Assembly: GCA_964036195.1 (NCBI GenBank)
Contig: OZ038458.1
Span: 8,631,832 to 8,695,831 of the forward strand
Length of the DNA stretch: 64,000 nucleotides
Direction: 5' to 3'
From: Sphaerolaimus hirsutus
Lineage: Eukaryota; Nematoda; Chromadorea; Monhysterida; Sphaerolaimidae
Made by a program: the position numbers and the translations under genes. Of this stretch, positions 53,801 to 63,534 are shown piece after piece. Position 1 is the stretch's first letter. Each line of letters begins with the position of its first letter. A model generated the notes under the pieces. It ran no database searches. It saw nothing but the letters and a program-made list of their open reading frames with translations, and had not been told where the DNA came from.

Positions 53801-56444
53801 CAGCCGCCAACGGCGGTCGATACGAACACTGGCCGCAACAGGAATTTGAAACTTACATGCAGCAACACATCGGAGCCAATCAAGGCGACCACCTGGTGCT
53901 GTATGACAGGGGCGACCACTGGCGAAGTGTGTGGCCTTCCAAATTCTGGATCACACTTAAAGTTGGAACTGTGAAATTTATTTGCAGCGTTTACAAATGC
54001 GCAAGTTCAAATGCGGATGAACTTTACAGCACCACGGGCACAAGGGCAACATCTCCATTCTGAAGGGAGGTCTGGATGCTTGGCAAGCTGCCAACCTACC
54101 AACGAGCAGTGAAGTGACAAAAGCGACGCCCGGCAATTGGACTGGCGATGAAAAATGCGGACAGGCGTTCACGGTTGAAAAACTCGGCCAGGATACGCCG
54201 GTGTGCATACTGAAATGTCATAGGCCTGGTCACAGTTCCGCAGTTGTAAACATACAACATATTTGATTGTATTTATTGACAAGACCCTAAGTAGCGTGTC
54301 AACTGACAAGTTATGGCTTAAAAAGGAATTTGCAAATTTGGTTCACCTTTTCACACCACCCACACTGCACTAGGGTGTCAAATTTCCGTTTTCCGCAGGC
54401 AAATTTTTTCTGTTTTCCATACCGTTTTCCGGCTGCTAAATTTTTCATCCGTTTTCCAGCTAAATTTTCAGTTTTTCCGCCTTTTTCCGTTTTCCGGGAC
54501 AATTTCCAGTTTTTCTGGGTTTTTTCCATTTTCCGTCTCAATTTTCTGTTTTTCCGCCTCATTTTACCTTTTTCTGGCTCAAATTTCTGTTTTCTGTTCC
54601 AGTCAAACATTCATGCAGGTTATCAATTATGTAAAAAAAATTCCACTTCAAGCAAAATTTCAGCAAATTTTTCAGTTTCCATGCAAATTTCATTTTTCCG
54701 TTCCCGTTTTTCCGCTCCTTTTTCCGTTTTCCGGCCACTGAAATATTTTTTTCCGTTTCCGTTTCCGTTTTCCGCCAAGTGCAAATTTTTTCCGTTTTCG
54801 GCCGCTGAAATATTTTTTCCGTTTCCGTTTTCCGTAAAAATTTTTTTGACACCCTACACTGCACTCCTTTTGTCACTCGTTAAGTTGCGTAACTGGCACT
54901 TTGAAACACGCGTAACACGTTCACTCACTCTATGTACTCGCAGATAATCGACTGTCGTCCGAGCGGCGAGTACTGCGGCTCAGCCAACGGGCCGGCGGCC
55001 GGTCGCGCCGTCCCAGGTGCGGTCAGTCTGCCCGCGCTGGAGCAACTGTGCGACGCCGATGGCATCATCGATGTCGAAAAGATGAAGCTGGGTCGGTTGC
55101 GTATCGCTTGCACTTTGGTGCTTTGAATGTTTTTGTCAAAATTTGTGCGTATACCGTATTTCCTCGAATTACCCCCCGGGGGTTTATTTTTCCAGAGTGA
55201 AAATTTTGAGAGAAAAACGTGAAAAATGCAACAATAACCACCATTTATCAGTTTTTACAGCCTTATATAAGGATGTAGATGGTATAAACGATGTTCTAAC
55301 GTAACACAATAAATGTTTTGAACGTCTGTTATGCATTTCCCGGACCACAAATTCATAGTGCCCATTTTGAGGGGGGTATTTCGAGGAAATACGGTAGGTG
55401 AGAAGTATATTATTTCCGACAAAGGTCCTGCGCTCACTAGGAAGTTTTCAACCGAAATTTTGAGAACTCGTAAATTAGCTTTGAGCGCATTTGAGTTTTC
55501 TAGACTGTGATTTTGCAGTGTTTAAAGTGTTAACTGTTAACACCGCCAACTGCAGTGTTAACAAACACCTCCTTCTAGAAAATTCAAATGCGTTCAAAGC
55601 TGATTTATGATTGTTTAAAATTTTGGTTGACAATTAGTGTGCGCAGGCACAAAGCAGTCAGAGTCATCACGTAAATACTGTCCCACCGATGCACACTTAA
55701 TTCATTAACCCTCCACAACCCACTCAACGCAGTATTCTCGCGTACGCTCGGCACAAATTGGAACGACGCCGGCGCGAATTACGCGTGCCTGTGCAACAGC
55801 GGCGTGCAGGCGTCCGTCTTGGCGCTGGCGCTGCACGCCGCCAGTGGGGGACAAGTGACGCCTCAGTTGCACGTGGTCGGTGGGCGAGGCGTTTTGTGGT
55901 TTTGTGAAGTCGCTTTTGAGGGACCGTTTTACAGAAAAATGTCTATACTCGGCGGACCGCCCGCTATGCGTTTTTCTGTATGAAACACTCTAGCATGACG
56001 TCATCATTTATAAAATAAACATTGTTTCAAAAAATAAAAATGATTCCAGGTACATTGGTTGTACTCGACTCCGCCTTTTTCTTTTTTAAATATTTTTTTT
56101 GTGAAAGTGGGTGCATCCTGCTCGCGTGTAATCGACTAAGAAAGTAGTCTTGAAAATTTTGGGCGCATACTTTGTGGTCCGCCGAGTATACATAAACACA
56201 AAATGCCTGGTAAAAAATTTCAGTTGACCCGATAGGTCTGTTACGTTGTAAATATTCCTGATTTATATTCATTGCATATGAAATAATGCACTATCCAAAG
56301 AATGTGCTTGAATTTTCGGGCTGTGCGCTGCTAGAATTCATTCTCCGGGTAAAAACGGACCACGTTGACTCATTTTAATCCTTTCAGGGAGGATATCTAC
56401 AGCTGGTGGCTGAGAACCCTGAATCTTTGGTCGTCACTAAATAA
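47870..56444 (+). CDS. Two-domain rhodanese (thiosulfate/3-mercaptopyruvate sulfurtransferase)
   Basis: The exons 47870-47923, 51188-51404, 53786-53961, 54030-54200, 54944-55091, 55733-55875 and 56388-56444 (TAA) join in phase to 321 residues, close to the usual ~300. The N-terminal domain shows VTVEWLNEKL, IRLIDCHY, CHLQGAVHADL (the usual HIPGA position), GDHLVLYDRG and ISILKGGLDAWQ. The C-terminal domain shows IIDCRPSGEY, AVPGAVSLPALEQL and the catalytic loop CLCNSGVQA with Cys276 placed as in CxSGVxA. The protein ends GGYLQLVAENPESLVVTK, like the end of MPST. The family transfers sulfur from thiosulfate or 3-mercaptopyruvate to a thiol or cyanide acceptor. The exon 3/4 junction is uncertain. 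I used donor AAA|GTTGGA at 53961 and acceptor TTTACAG at 54029, which keeps the frame. A longer reading through TTTGCAG at 53985 meets a TGA. Whether it acts on cyanide, mercaptopyruvate or another substrate is not shown. Confidence 0.82.
48027..49340. repeat. 1.3-kb element with ~270-base inverted terminal repeats
   Basis: The left end ACACTACCGTGCATAATAGT and right end TATATGCACGGTAGTGTACT begin two long arms that pair through GCATTGCTGCCGAGTAAATA, TGATGCACATGGGTGGTGAC, CTCATGAGCCGTTCTAGAGC and TTTCCGGA. The interior has no long open frame. It lies in intron 1 of the sulfurtransferase gene. Confidence 0.8.
49436..49560. repeat. GAGGAAATACGG-family fragment
   Basis: The fragment starts CCGTATTTCCTCGAAATATC and continues with TTATTTCGCCAGCAACTATT and GGGGGGCTTTTTCGAGGG. 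Only one end is recognisable. Confidence 0.5.
49675..50007. repeat. Foldback repeat with ATCACAGTATGTCTCCCTGC arms
   Basis: The left arm (CATACAAGCACATATCACAG, GTCGCTGTGCTCATTGCACA) is complementary to the right arm (TGTGCAATGAGCACAGCGAC, CTGTGATATGTGCTTGTATG). The loop carries GGGGCGGTGTTGT. A fragment with the same ATCACAGTCTGT and GGCGGGGCGGTGTTGT phrases is at 62750-62890. The right arm is cut by the next hAT insertion. Confidence 0.7.
50021..50731. mobile_element. Non-autonomous hAT element with GCGCTTTTTT ends (core D)
   Basis: The element starts TAGGGATGGAAAAAAGCGCT and ends AGCGCTGGCCATCCCTA. The flanks are ATGTAGCA at 50013-50020 and 50732-50739, a perfect 8-bp duplication. The subterminal zones are AAAAAAGCGCTTTTTTTT arrays. 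The core matches 11689-12353 and 51796-52486. It has GCGCGCTCGCGCGCG near 50569. Confidence 0.92.
51552..53207. mobile_element. hAT element (CAGTGTTGC) carrying a nested hAT
   Basis: The element starts CAGTGTTGCAAAAACG and ends TATTTGAACAAAACTG. The flanks are CTTCCAAC at 51544-51551 and 53208-53215, a perfect 8-bp duplication. The subterminal zones repeat TACCCGGGTATTT and TTTACGTTTACG, as in 10142-10486. The nested element 51796-52486 accounts for 691 bases, and a GCGCCAAGCGCC stretch (about 52795-52970) is probably another insertion. It lies in intron 2 of the sulfurtransferase gene. Confidence 0.82.
51796..52486. mobile_element. Non-autonomous hAT element with ACGTTTTTTT ends (core D), nested
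   Basis: The element starts TAGGGTTGGAAAAAAAACG and ends CATCGGCCAACCCTA. The flanks are CCTATACA at 51788-51795 and 52487-52494, a perfect 8-bp duplication. It shares the core with 50021-50731 but carries AAACGTTTTTTTT arrays at its ends. It is inserted inside 51552-53207. Confidence 0.92.
53311..53643. repeat. 333-base near-perfect palindrome
   Basis: The sequence starts CTGATACGCACATTTTCCCG and ends with its complement. It is built from four alternating copies of CACTTGACACTTTTTCAAG and GATATGAGTAAAGTG. It is inserted in a degraded GAATAACTCCCCC-type repeat (53216-53740) in intron 2 of the sulfurtransferase gene. Confidence 0.8.
54371..54856. mobile_element. Non-autonomous hAT element with TTTTCCG minisatellite
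   Basis: The element starts TAGGGTGTCAAATTTCCG and ends TTTTTTTGACACCCTA. The flanks are CACTGCAC at 54363-54370 and 54857-54864, a perfect 8-bp duplication. Almost the whole body is degenerate TTTTTCCGTTTTCC repeats. It lies in intron 4 of the sulfurtransferase gene. Confidence 0.9.
55154..55394. repeat. Intact TA-flanked palindromic element, CCGTATTTCCTCGAA
   Basis: The ends CCGTATTTCCTCGAATTACC and GGTATTTCGAGGAAATACGG are inverted and flanked by TA. The interior phrases AAAAATGCAACAATAACC and GTATAAACGATGTTCTAACG recur in the other copies. It lies in intron 5 of the sulfurtransferase gene. Confidence 0.8.
55946..56188. repeat. TA-flanked GCGGACCGC-family element
   Basis: The ends TACTCGGCGGACCGC and TTGTGGTCCGCCGAGTA are inverted and flanked by TA. 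The core ACACTCTAGCATGACGTCAT and GTACTCGACTCCGCCTTTTT is shared with 16757-17007. It lies in intron 6 of the sulfurtransferase gene. Confidence 0.75.
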
Positions 56445-56445
56445 A
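56440..56445 (+). promoter_or_regulatory. AATAAA overlapping the sulfurtransferase stop codon
   Basis: The final codons read ACT AAA TAA A, so the stop TAA (56442-56444) is embedded in an AATAAA hexamer. Cleavage would normally follow 10-30 bases later, giving an extremely short 3' UTR if this site is used. Confidence 0.4.
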
Positions 56446-56943
56446 GTGGCTTTGTGATATTAGAAGGCAAATAATGGTGAACAAAAAGCACGCGATTGTT
56501 TTCATAAAAACTCTAATTTGCGGCTGCCTGAAAAATATACAGCCACGCATTTGCACATTTATTGTTCGTTAACAAGGTTGCCACGTTATAACTTGCGAAT
56601 ACCTAGGTAAGTAAGTACCTACCTATATATTTATATAACTGTATTCATTTCAATTTACTTAACTTTCTTAACTTTCCACTATTTACTTACACATCCTTGA
56701 AATACCTCCAGGGAGATTATTGTTTCGTCGGAATTTTCACGAATGCCCATCACCAAATTATCTATCAACTTACTCAGATGTGATAAATTTCATAAAATAC
56801 ATTAATGTTCAATTTGTGCATATATTCATATTCAGCCAATTTGCATTTTATGTATTTTTTACGTGCGTGCATTGTTATGTTTTCATGAACACTTCGCGAC
56901 TTTCATCATTTTTGCGCACACTACAATACAATTGAGGCGTCCA

Positions 56944-57232
56944 ATTCTAAAGCCGGAATTAGAGCTCAGCGTCGATTCGACGTGAAATGACGACGTAAAA
57001 TGACGTCGTTAAATTAATTACACGTGTGTGGATCATGCTACGGGTCTACAATTTTCTAAGGATAATATATGAATCAATACCTTAATCGTGTCCAATACTG
57101 AGTGTTATCAGCCACAACTAGAGCGAATTGAAAAATTCAATTTTTATCATTTCACGTCATCATTTTACGTCAGGGAACTAACTTTACATTTCACGTCAGC
57201 GGTTGCTTGCAATCGTTGACGTGAAATGTAAA
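56944..57232. repeat. GACGTGAAATGACG palindromic element (copy 1)
   Basis: The left end GGAATTAGAGCTCAGCGTCG and stretch TTCGACGTGAAATGACGACG match 59849-60262 almost exactly for about 180 bases (CATGCTACGGGTCTACAATT, CCTTAATCGTGTCCAATACT). The right end has CGTTGACGTGAAATGTAAAG, folding on the inner part. Confidence 0.65.
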
Positions 57233-57766
57233 GTTAGTGTAAATGGCTTGTACAGGGCTTGGGACTGCCCCCTGATGAACTGTTACAAGAAAAATTTGTC
57301 TACCTACTGCAGAAATTATCAGTCAAAAATGTATTTTTTATGCGCTCATTTTTCTATTTTCTATTTTACAAAACTCACTCTGAAACCGTGCTGGCGCCAC
57401 TGTGGCGCCCTTCTAAAGTGCGCGCAGACTCCAAGGGCGCCACAGAAACACAGCGCCAATGACGCCATGGCGCTATCCCATCACCAGTTAAGAGAATGAA
57501 GCTGCGCTGCACGCATTCGGATCTTCGTGAGGTGATATCGTATTTCACGCTTCGGTGATCTGCCGCATAAACGTGTCCCATAGGACAGTATAGCGATATT
57601 GAACCTACCGGATATTTCACCCATCCATTGAGAACCCGGAGTATAGCGATAAAAAAGCCACAATGAAGTTTAAAAGTGTTTCGCCACATTTCATTTGGTA
57701 CAATAAAATACAAATTGTACTTAGGTAAAAGGGCAAATATACCCATTTTTCTGAAACTTCCAGGAC

Positions 57767-58340
57767 TACCAAATTTCCTCGAGATACCCCCGCGAAATGC
57801 CCCCCCCCAAATTGAGTGTAAACAGAACATAAATGACAAAAGCTGCAGTTTGTTATCCAGGTAATGCAGATAACACACGGTGAAACAATGACTGTGTGAC
57901 GTAAGGACAGGTTTTATACAATCTACATACTTAAATAAGTCTGAAGACACTTTTACTACATGGTGCTTATTGTTGCATTTTTCTACGTCTGCGTACGTTA
58001 CAAACAACAAATTAGTATGCTTTGGTTCGCATGCTATGTAATTTTCTGAAGGAAACACTCCATCATGACGCCATCGTTAACAATAATTTAAATCTTCAAA
58101 AAAGAAGAAATTGATTGCAGGGACGAAACACGTTGCTTGTATTCGACCCCGCCTTTTTAAGGCACTACAAGTCTATTGACTCTTAACGTCACTCTTAAAT
58201 ATATATGGCCGTTATTGTTGCATTTTTCTACGACTGCATATGTTACACAAATTAGTACTGCGAATTTATGACATTTCTGGCGAAATATCCAATCCCCCCT
58301 CGAAATACACCCCTCAAAATTTCAACTATGAAAAACTAGG
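57767..58340. repeat. Degraded GAGGAAATACGG-family copies with GCGGACC fragment
   Basis: The segment contains AAATTTCCTCGAGATACCCC, AAATTGAGTGTAAACAGAAC and TTGTTGCATTTTTCTACG as in the intact copies. It is interrupted by a GAAACACTCCATCATGACGC fragment of the GCGGACCGC family (58020-58165). Confidence 0.5.
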
Positions 58341-58346
58341 TAAACC

Positions 58347-58923
58347 CCAGAGGAGTAAACTCGGCGGACATGAAACGAATCAGTGATTCGGCCCTTTGTT
58401 ACCCATGACGTGTGTTTTTTAATTCGAACTTGAATGGACGGATTCCATTCGGTTCGTGATACATTTGATTCAATCCGACTTTTTATGCGAGAATGATATG
58501 AATTTGATAGACAACTCGTTATAGAACGTCGGATTGTTAGGTCTTAGGTAAGATGTTACCGTCGCAGTCCCGACAAATTCATTCAAAAAATTACGTATGA
58601 ACTTACCGCTGCGTCCAAGTTACTGAAGCGTTTTATACGAACAAAGTAAAAGACGCATGATTTCCGTTCCCGTCAACGATAATGACCGCGGAATGCAATT
58701 ATGTCAACATATGTGTCAACTCGTGTGGGGGCTGCCATTAGCAACCAATTGCGGTTGCTTAATCACATTCCGCAATCATTTTTGTTGACGCTGACGGAAA
58801 TCATGTGTCTTTCATATTTGGTAACATTCTCGCAAACGCTAACTTGGACGTGTGCCAACTACGAATATACGCAGTTGTACGAAAATTCGTTAGACCATTG
58901 ACTTCTATAATGTCCGTCGAGTT
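58347..58923. repeat. CTCGGCGGACAT inverted-repeat element
   Basis: The left end TAAACTCGGCGGACAT and right end ATGTCCGTCGAGTTTA are inverted repeats. Inner arms pair ATTTCCGTTCCCGTCAACGA-like sequence with GTTGACGCTGACGGAAAT. A GTGTCAACTCGTGTGGGGGC piece of the GTTGACA family lies at the fold. Confidence 0.55.
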
Positions 58924-59424
58924 TATTTCGAGGACATACGGTATTTGCATCTGAAAATAGGTAGGTGTAAAAAAATCTACAGAAACATTATAATTACGAT
59001 AAAACGCAATAACATTTATATTTGTATTCATTATCATTTATTTAATGACAAATATTTTTTAGTTATAATTTTAGTCTAGTCAACAATAATTAATATGTTT
59101 GACAGCTGTGACATTTTGTAACTGAAATATCAATACAGTTTGGTTAATTGGGTTAGATAACGACACGGTTTGGCTTGCGAATTAAGGGTTACGAACCGCT
59201 GTGGTCAAATATCGGGTTTCCCTAAAATAACGAGGGAATCCCGATTTTTAACCTTCCCAATTGGTAAGCTCTCGATTGGTAAGCCAAAGTATGTCGATGG
59301 GTAAGCCAATGTATCTCGATTGGTAAGCCGCATGCAAATTTTATTTTTCATTCGATTGGTAAACCAAAGTATATCGGTTTTTAACCCGACTGTCTCGATT
59401 GGTAAGCCGCGTACGTACACATTA

Positions 59425-59845
59425 CCGTATTTCTCCGTTTATAGCACCCCCCCGTGCATAACACCCGGGGTGTTATATAGTTTTATAGCACCCCGGGGGT
59501 GCTATACAAATTTTCAAAAAATGGCTCAAATTGAATGGTTTGAATACTGTATTTGGTGCCACTGATTGTAATTCCGTGGCACAGCACGTGCACCACGCAT
59601 ATTTTTTCCATTGAATTAAATGCGCTGGGAACCATAACAATATGTAGGGGTGTTTGTATTTAGAAAACGAGAGAACACGGTAATTTTTATGCTCTTTTTT
59701 GCTGTGTTGTTCAGTTGAATGTAAATTCCATGTATAGCACCCCCATTGACCTAACACCCGGGTGCTATACAAGTTTTTAAAAAGTTCACTGAAAATTGCT
59801 CCGATTTTGTATAACCCCCAGGTGTTATAAACGGAGAAATACGGT
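59425..59845. repeat. TA-flanked element with TTATAGCACCCC ends, nested
   Basis: The ends CCGTATTTCTCCGTTTATAG and TATAAACGGAGAAATACGG are inverted and flanked by TA. Inner units are TAACACCCGGGGTGTTATA and AGCACCCCGGGGGTGCTATA. It is a sister family of the CCGTATTTCCTCGAA elements. Confidence 0.75.
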
Positions 59846-59848
59846 AAA

Positions 59849-60262
59849 GCGGGAATTAGAGCTCAGTGTCGATTCGACGTGAAATGATGATGTGAAATGA
59901 CGCCGTGAAATTAATTACACAAGTGTGGATCATGCTACGGGTCTACAATTTTCTAAGGATAATATATGAATCAATACCTTAATCGTGTCCAATACTGAGT
60001 GTTATCAGCCACAACTAGAGCGAATTGAAAATTTCAATTTTTATCATTTCACGTCATCATCATTTCACATCACAGTGTCAGGGAACAACTTGACATTTCA
60101 CGTCAGACTATTGCAAGCAAAAGTCTGACGTGAAATGTCACGATTAAGGTATTGATTCATATATTATCCTTAGAAAATTGTAGACCCGTAGCATGATTCA
60201 CACTTGTGTAATCAATTTCACGACGTCATTTCACGTCGTCATTTCACGTCGAATCGACGTCG
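59849..60262. repeat. GACGTGAAATGACG palindromic element (copy 2)
   Basis: The left arm GTGTCGATTCGACGTGAAAT pairs with the right arm ATTTCACGTCGAATCGACGT across about 400 bases, including GGTATTGATTCATATATTAT and its complement. It directly abuts the preceding TA element. Confidence 0.75.
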
Positions 60263-60880
60263 AATCGAATGTCATGCAAAGTGTCAAAAGTAATGTAAAA
60301 TGCAGTGGAAATAGCAAACCAAAGTCATACAGTCACTGATCTAGCTCAATTGAAACATTGTGTTGAATGTGCTGGTGCAGTGCATCAACACCACTCTAAT
60401 ATCTTGCGGCGGCATCTCATTACGTCTGCTCCATATGTATTTATATATTGGCTTTATTTTCGACATACCAGGGGTTAAAAATCGAGACACTTTTTTAAGC
60501 CGTGTGTGGCTTTATTATCAATACACTTTGGCTTACCCATCGACATACTTTGGCTTACCCATCGAGAGCTTACCAATCGGGAAGGTTAAAAATCGCTATA
60601 CTCTCAAAATAACAGACGCGCTGTGTGCACGCAAGCGTACCAACCAATTTCGCCCACTGTTCAATATTACCGGTTGCATTTTAAAGTTATGCTCGTACGA
60701 GTCAATTTATGAGAACATCAGAAAACTTTCAGAAGTATACATGGACAACCTGGCAATTTAGTTCGCAAGCGGATCTGTTTCGAATCGAGTTCAAATAGCT
60801 AGGTGTTCTGGCATTTTTTTCTTCTTGGCTTTAAGAATACGGAGGTAGCTGCCGTTGTGAAGAAAATATGAGCGCAAATA

Positions 60881-61331
60881 CCGTATTTCCTCGAAATACC
60901 CCCCCCCTCGAAATACCCCCCCCCTCGTTTGACCCCCCCCCCATCTCGTGACCACTATGAAACAATCACCCCCCCCTCGAAATACCCCCCCCCAGATTGA
61001 GTGTAAAGAGAACGTACATGACAAATACTGCAGTTTGTGTTCTGCGTAGTGCAGAACACACGTTAAAACAATGTCGTAATCACGTTAGAACAGTGTTTAT
61101 ACCGTCTACATACTAATATTAGTCTACATAACCTTATAAATGGCGGTTTTTGTTGTATTTTTTGACGTCTGCGTACGTTTCAGAAGACAATTTCGTACTG
61201 GGATTTGAAAATTTTTCTTGTGAAACAATAACCCCCCCCCCTCGAAATACCCCCCCCCTCGTTTAACCCCCCCCCCTCTCGGGACCACTATGAAACAATC
61301 ACCCCCCGGGGGGTATTTCGAGGAAATACGG
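60881..61331. repeat. Intact TA-flanked palindromic element, CCGTATTTCCTCGAA
   Basis: The ends CCGTATTTCCTCGAAATACC and GGTATTTCGAGGAAATACGG are inverted and flanked by TA. C-rich units (CCCCCCTCGAAATACCCCCC, CCTCGTTTGACCCCCC) line both arms. The middle shares TACATGACAAATACTGCAGT with the other copies. Confidence 0.82.
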
Positions 61332-61465
61332 TAAGTGGCAACTAGATTAGCTTCACTTTTCCGAGTTGTTATTTGAATTTGAATACCTAGGTAAGTTTAT
61401 ATTTATGCAACGATTCAGGTGGTGGCAACGTTACGAGGTTGCCTCACGCCATTTTGTAAATACGT

Positions 61466-61985
61466 CCAAAAATGTGGCGTCTAATTCTAAAAGTCAACAG
61501 TTAAAAATATGACAATTTTGAGTTAGGCCTGGAAACGTGATCTGGAGCTACTCCCGCACATTTTTCATAATTTTCCATAAATTTTTTGACCTCACAGTCT
61601 CTTTTTAATGGAAAAAAGGCAAGAAATGTGATAAGTCCATCATGGACACCGATTTCTAAAAGTTGACAAGTCCATAAATTTCCCATAAGGCATCTGCTTC
61701 CTCCCCGGGAACAAAAATGTTCTCCAGTGGAAGAAATCGACAAGTCCATTTCCCTCCCCAAAACAGTTTTGTTCTGTCCGAGTAGAATTCTTTGGACACA
61801 CAATTTTTCACATAAAAGTTGAGAGCAGGGGCTGAAACTTTATTGTTCACATTTGGAACTTAATGTTGAGCACGAGAGAGCCTCATTGGACACGCACCAT
61901 GGTCCTGGAATTTGAAATGAAACTTTAAATGTGATTTACTCAAAATCGCATTTTGTGGATTTGTCAACTTACATAATTAAATGCT
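61466..61985. repeat. AAAAGTCGACAAGTCCA-type repeat (copy 2)
   Basis: The segment shares GGCGTCTAATTCTAAAAGTC, GATAAGTCCATCATGGACA and GACAAGTCCATTTCCCTCCC with 30402-31048. The right inverted end is diverged (TGGATTTGTCAACTTACATA). Confidence 0.6.
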
Positions 61986-62018
61986 TCAATCGTATCTTTT
62001 ATTATATTTAGGTAGACA

Positions 62019-62435
62019 CCTTTTACACCTTTTTTCTGTGACAACTCTGACAACATGAAAACGTTCAATAATTCAAGTAAAAAGTTCCATATTCATAAGA
62101 TAAAATGGCTAAGTATACATACCACCTATAGGCGTATATGCATGCCAAATTGCAGACAAATCGTGCTTATCGTTCAAGAGTTATAGACGTTTGAATTTTT
62201 TTTGCCATTGTCGCAATCTATCGGGTTCCGACAATGGCAATTTTTTTTTTCAAACGTCTATAACTGTTGAATGACAAGCACGATTTCTGCAATTTGGCAT
62301 GCATATACGCCTAGGTGGTATGTAGGTATACTTGGCCATTTTTTCTAATGAATATGGAACTTTTTACTTGAATTATTGAAATTTTTCATGTTGTCGGAGT
62401 CGTCACAGAAAAAAAGGTGTAATAGGGGCCTTAGA
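62019..62435. repeat. Long-inverted-repeat element (foldback K2)
   Basis: The left arm CACCTTTTTTCTGTGACAAC and right arm GTCGTCACAGAAAAAAAGGT are complementary, followed by AACATGAAAACGTTCAATAA, AAGTAAAAAGTTCCATATTC and ATGCATGCCAAATTGCAGAC and their complements. The fold is at TTGCCATTGTCG / CGACAATGGCAA. It shares its plan with 12381-12806. Confidence 0.7.
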
Positions 62436-62749
62436 GTGAAAATCCTTGGGTTAATTTCGCAAGTGGAGAAGTGAAAAAACATTTGAGAAGTGAGAAGTAA
62501 AAAGTTAGAAGCAAAGTAAAATGAGACGTGAAAATTTTAAAGCAACGTAAAATCCGAGATTCAAATTTAAAAGCGACGTAAAATGGGAAGTAAGAGTCAA
62601 TAAAAAGTGCTATAGCCGGCAGGGCACCTTTGTGTTGTCAACCAATTGTGCATGTGTGCACTTTCAGTTGACGCAACCAGTTGACGACTGGCTTGATTTT
62701 TCGATGTGTCATCTAAATAGCGTGTGCCGCCGGCTGAATCCAATATTAC

Positions 62750-62890
62750 ATACGAGCCAATATCACAGTCTGTATCCCTATACATACACATGTGGCAATA
62801 TCACAGTCTGTTACCCTACACATACGCATATGCGATCTTAACAGTCAAACAGTTGCGATATACATACAGGCGGGGCGGTGTTGTGACATT
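62750..62890. repeat. ATCACAGTCTGT repeat fragment
   Basis: Tandem ATCACAGTCTGT..CCCTA.ACATAC units and a GGCGGGGCGGTGTTGT phrase match one arm and the loop of 49675-50007. Confidence 0.5.
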
Positions 62891-63140
62891 CCATTGCGTT
62901 GCAAGCATGCGTCCATACAGATAATCAGTATGAAATCACGATCAGTAATTATCACCCTGATCGACAAGGTGTGAAAGCGTATAAGCTAAATAATGAACCA
63001 AAATTATATACTTAGTTTTTGTCATCAATATATTTCATTTTTACTATGCAATAATTTATTACAAAATTTATCACAATATTTTATTCATTTAATTTTGGCA
63101 GTTTTCCATACTAGGTGTGCTGTCGGCTGCATGTACTAAC

Positions 63141-63534
63141 CAGGGACGTATCCAGGATTTTTGAGGGGGGGGCTGCTGGTTTACGGAGGCCGGCGAGGGG
63201 GGGCTCAGCCCCCCCCCCGACAACTTTAGCCACATAGAGGCTGAATGGCACCATGGTGCTGGCGCCATTAGTAGACGCCATGCCATGGTGACATTGGCAT
63301 AGTGCCAGCACCATGGAATGCTGTATATGTAAATATACATACAAAACAGCGAAAAGTTCAACATTGAGTGTATTTATAGCATTTTGCAGCCACATGGAGC
63401 AAATTTGATGACAATACTTATGTCTGGTGAAGAATGCGCGCTTGCGCGCAAAATTTTTGATGCTGACGTTGAAAAAGTTGCATTTTCTGGTCACTTTCTG
63501 GTCTCGCCCTGCCCCCCCCCTGGATACGGCCCTG
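63141..63534 (+). mobile_element. Non-autonomous hAT element (CAGGGACGTATCC family)
   Basis: The element starts CAGGGACGTATCCAGGATTT and ends GGATACGGCCCTG. The flanks are GTACTAAC at 63133-63140 and 63535-63542, a perfect 8-bp duplication. It carries GCGCGCTTGCGCGCA near 63436. It landed at the right end of a CTCGGCGGAC-family copy (CATACTAGGTGTGCTGTCGG at 63107-63126). Confidence 0.92.

Larger units (their letters stand above)
59219..60613. repeat. TAAAATAACGAGGGAATCCC / GGTAAGCC inverted-repeat element hosting two others
   Basis: The left arm has CCCGATTTTTAACCTTCCCA followed by tandem CGATTGGTAAGCC units; the right arm has GCTTACCAATCGGGAAGGTT and GGCTTACCCATCGA units in inverse order. 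Between the arms sit a TA-flanked element (59425-59845) and a palindrome (59849-60262). Confidence 0.6.

Noticed and set aside
57375-58058. A 227-residue minus-strand open frame
   Set aside because: It runs across repeat fragments (GCGCCATGG-type and GAGGAAATACGG-type), has no codon bias or known motif, and its parts recur as repeats elsewhere.
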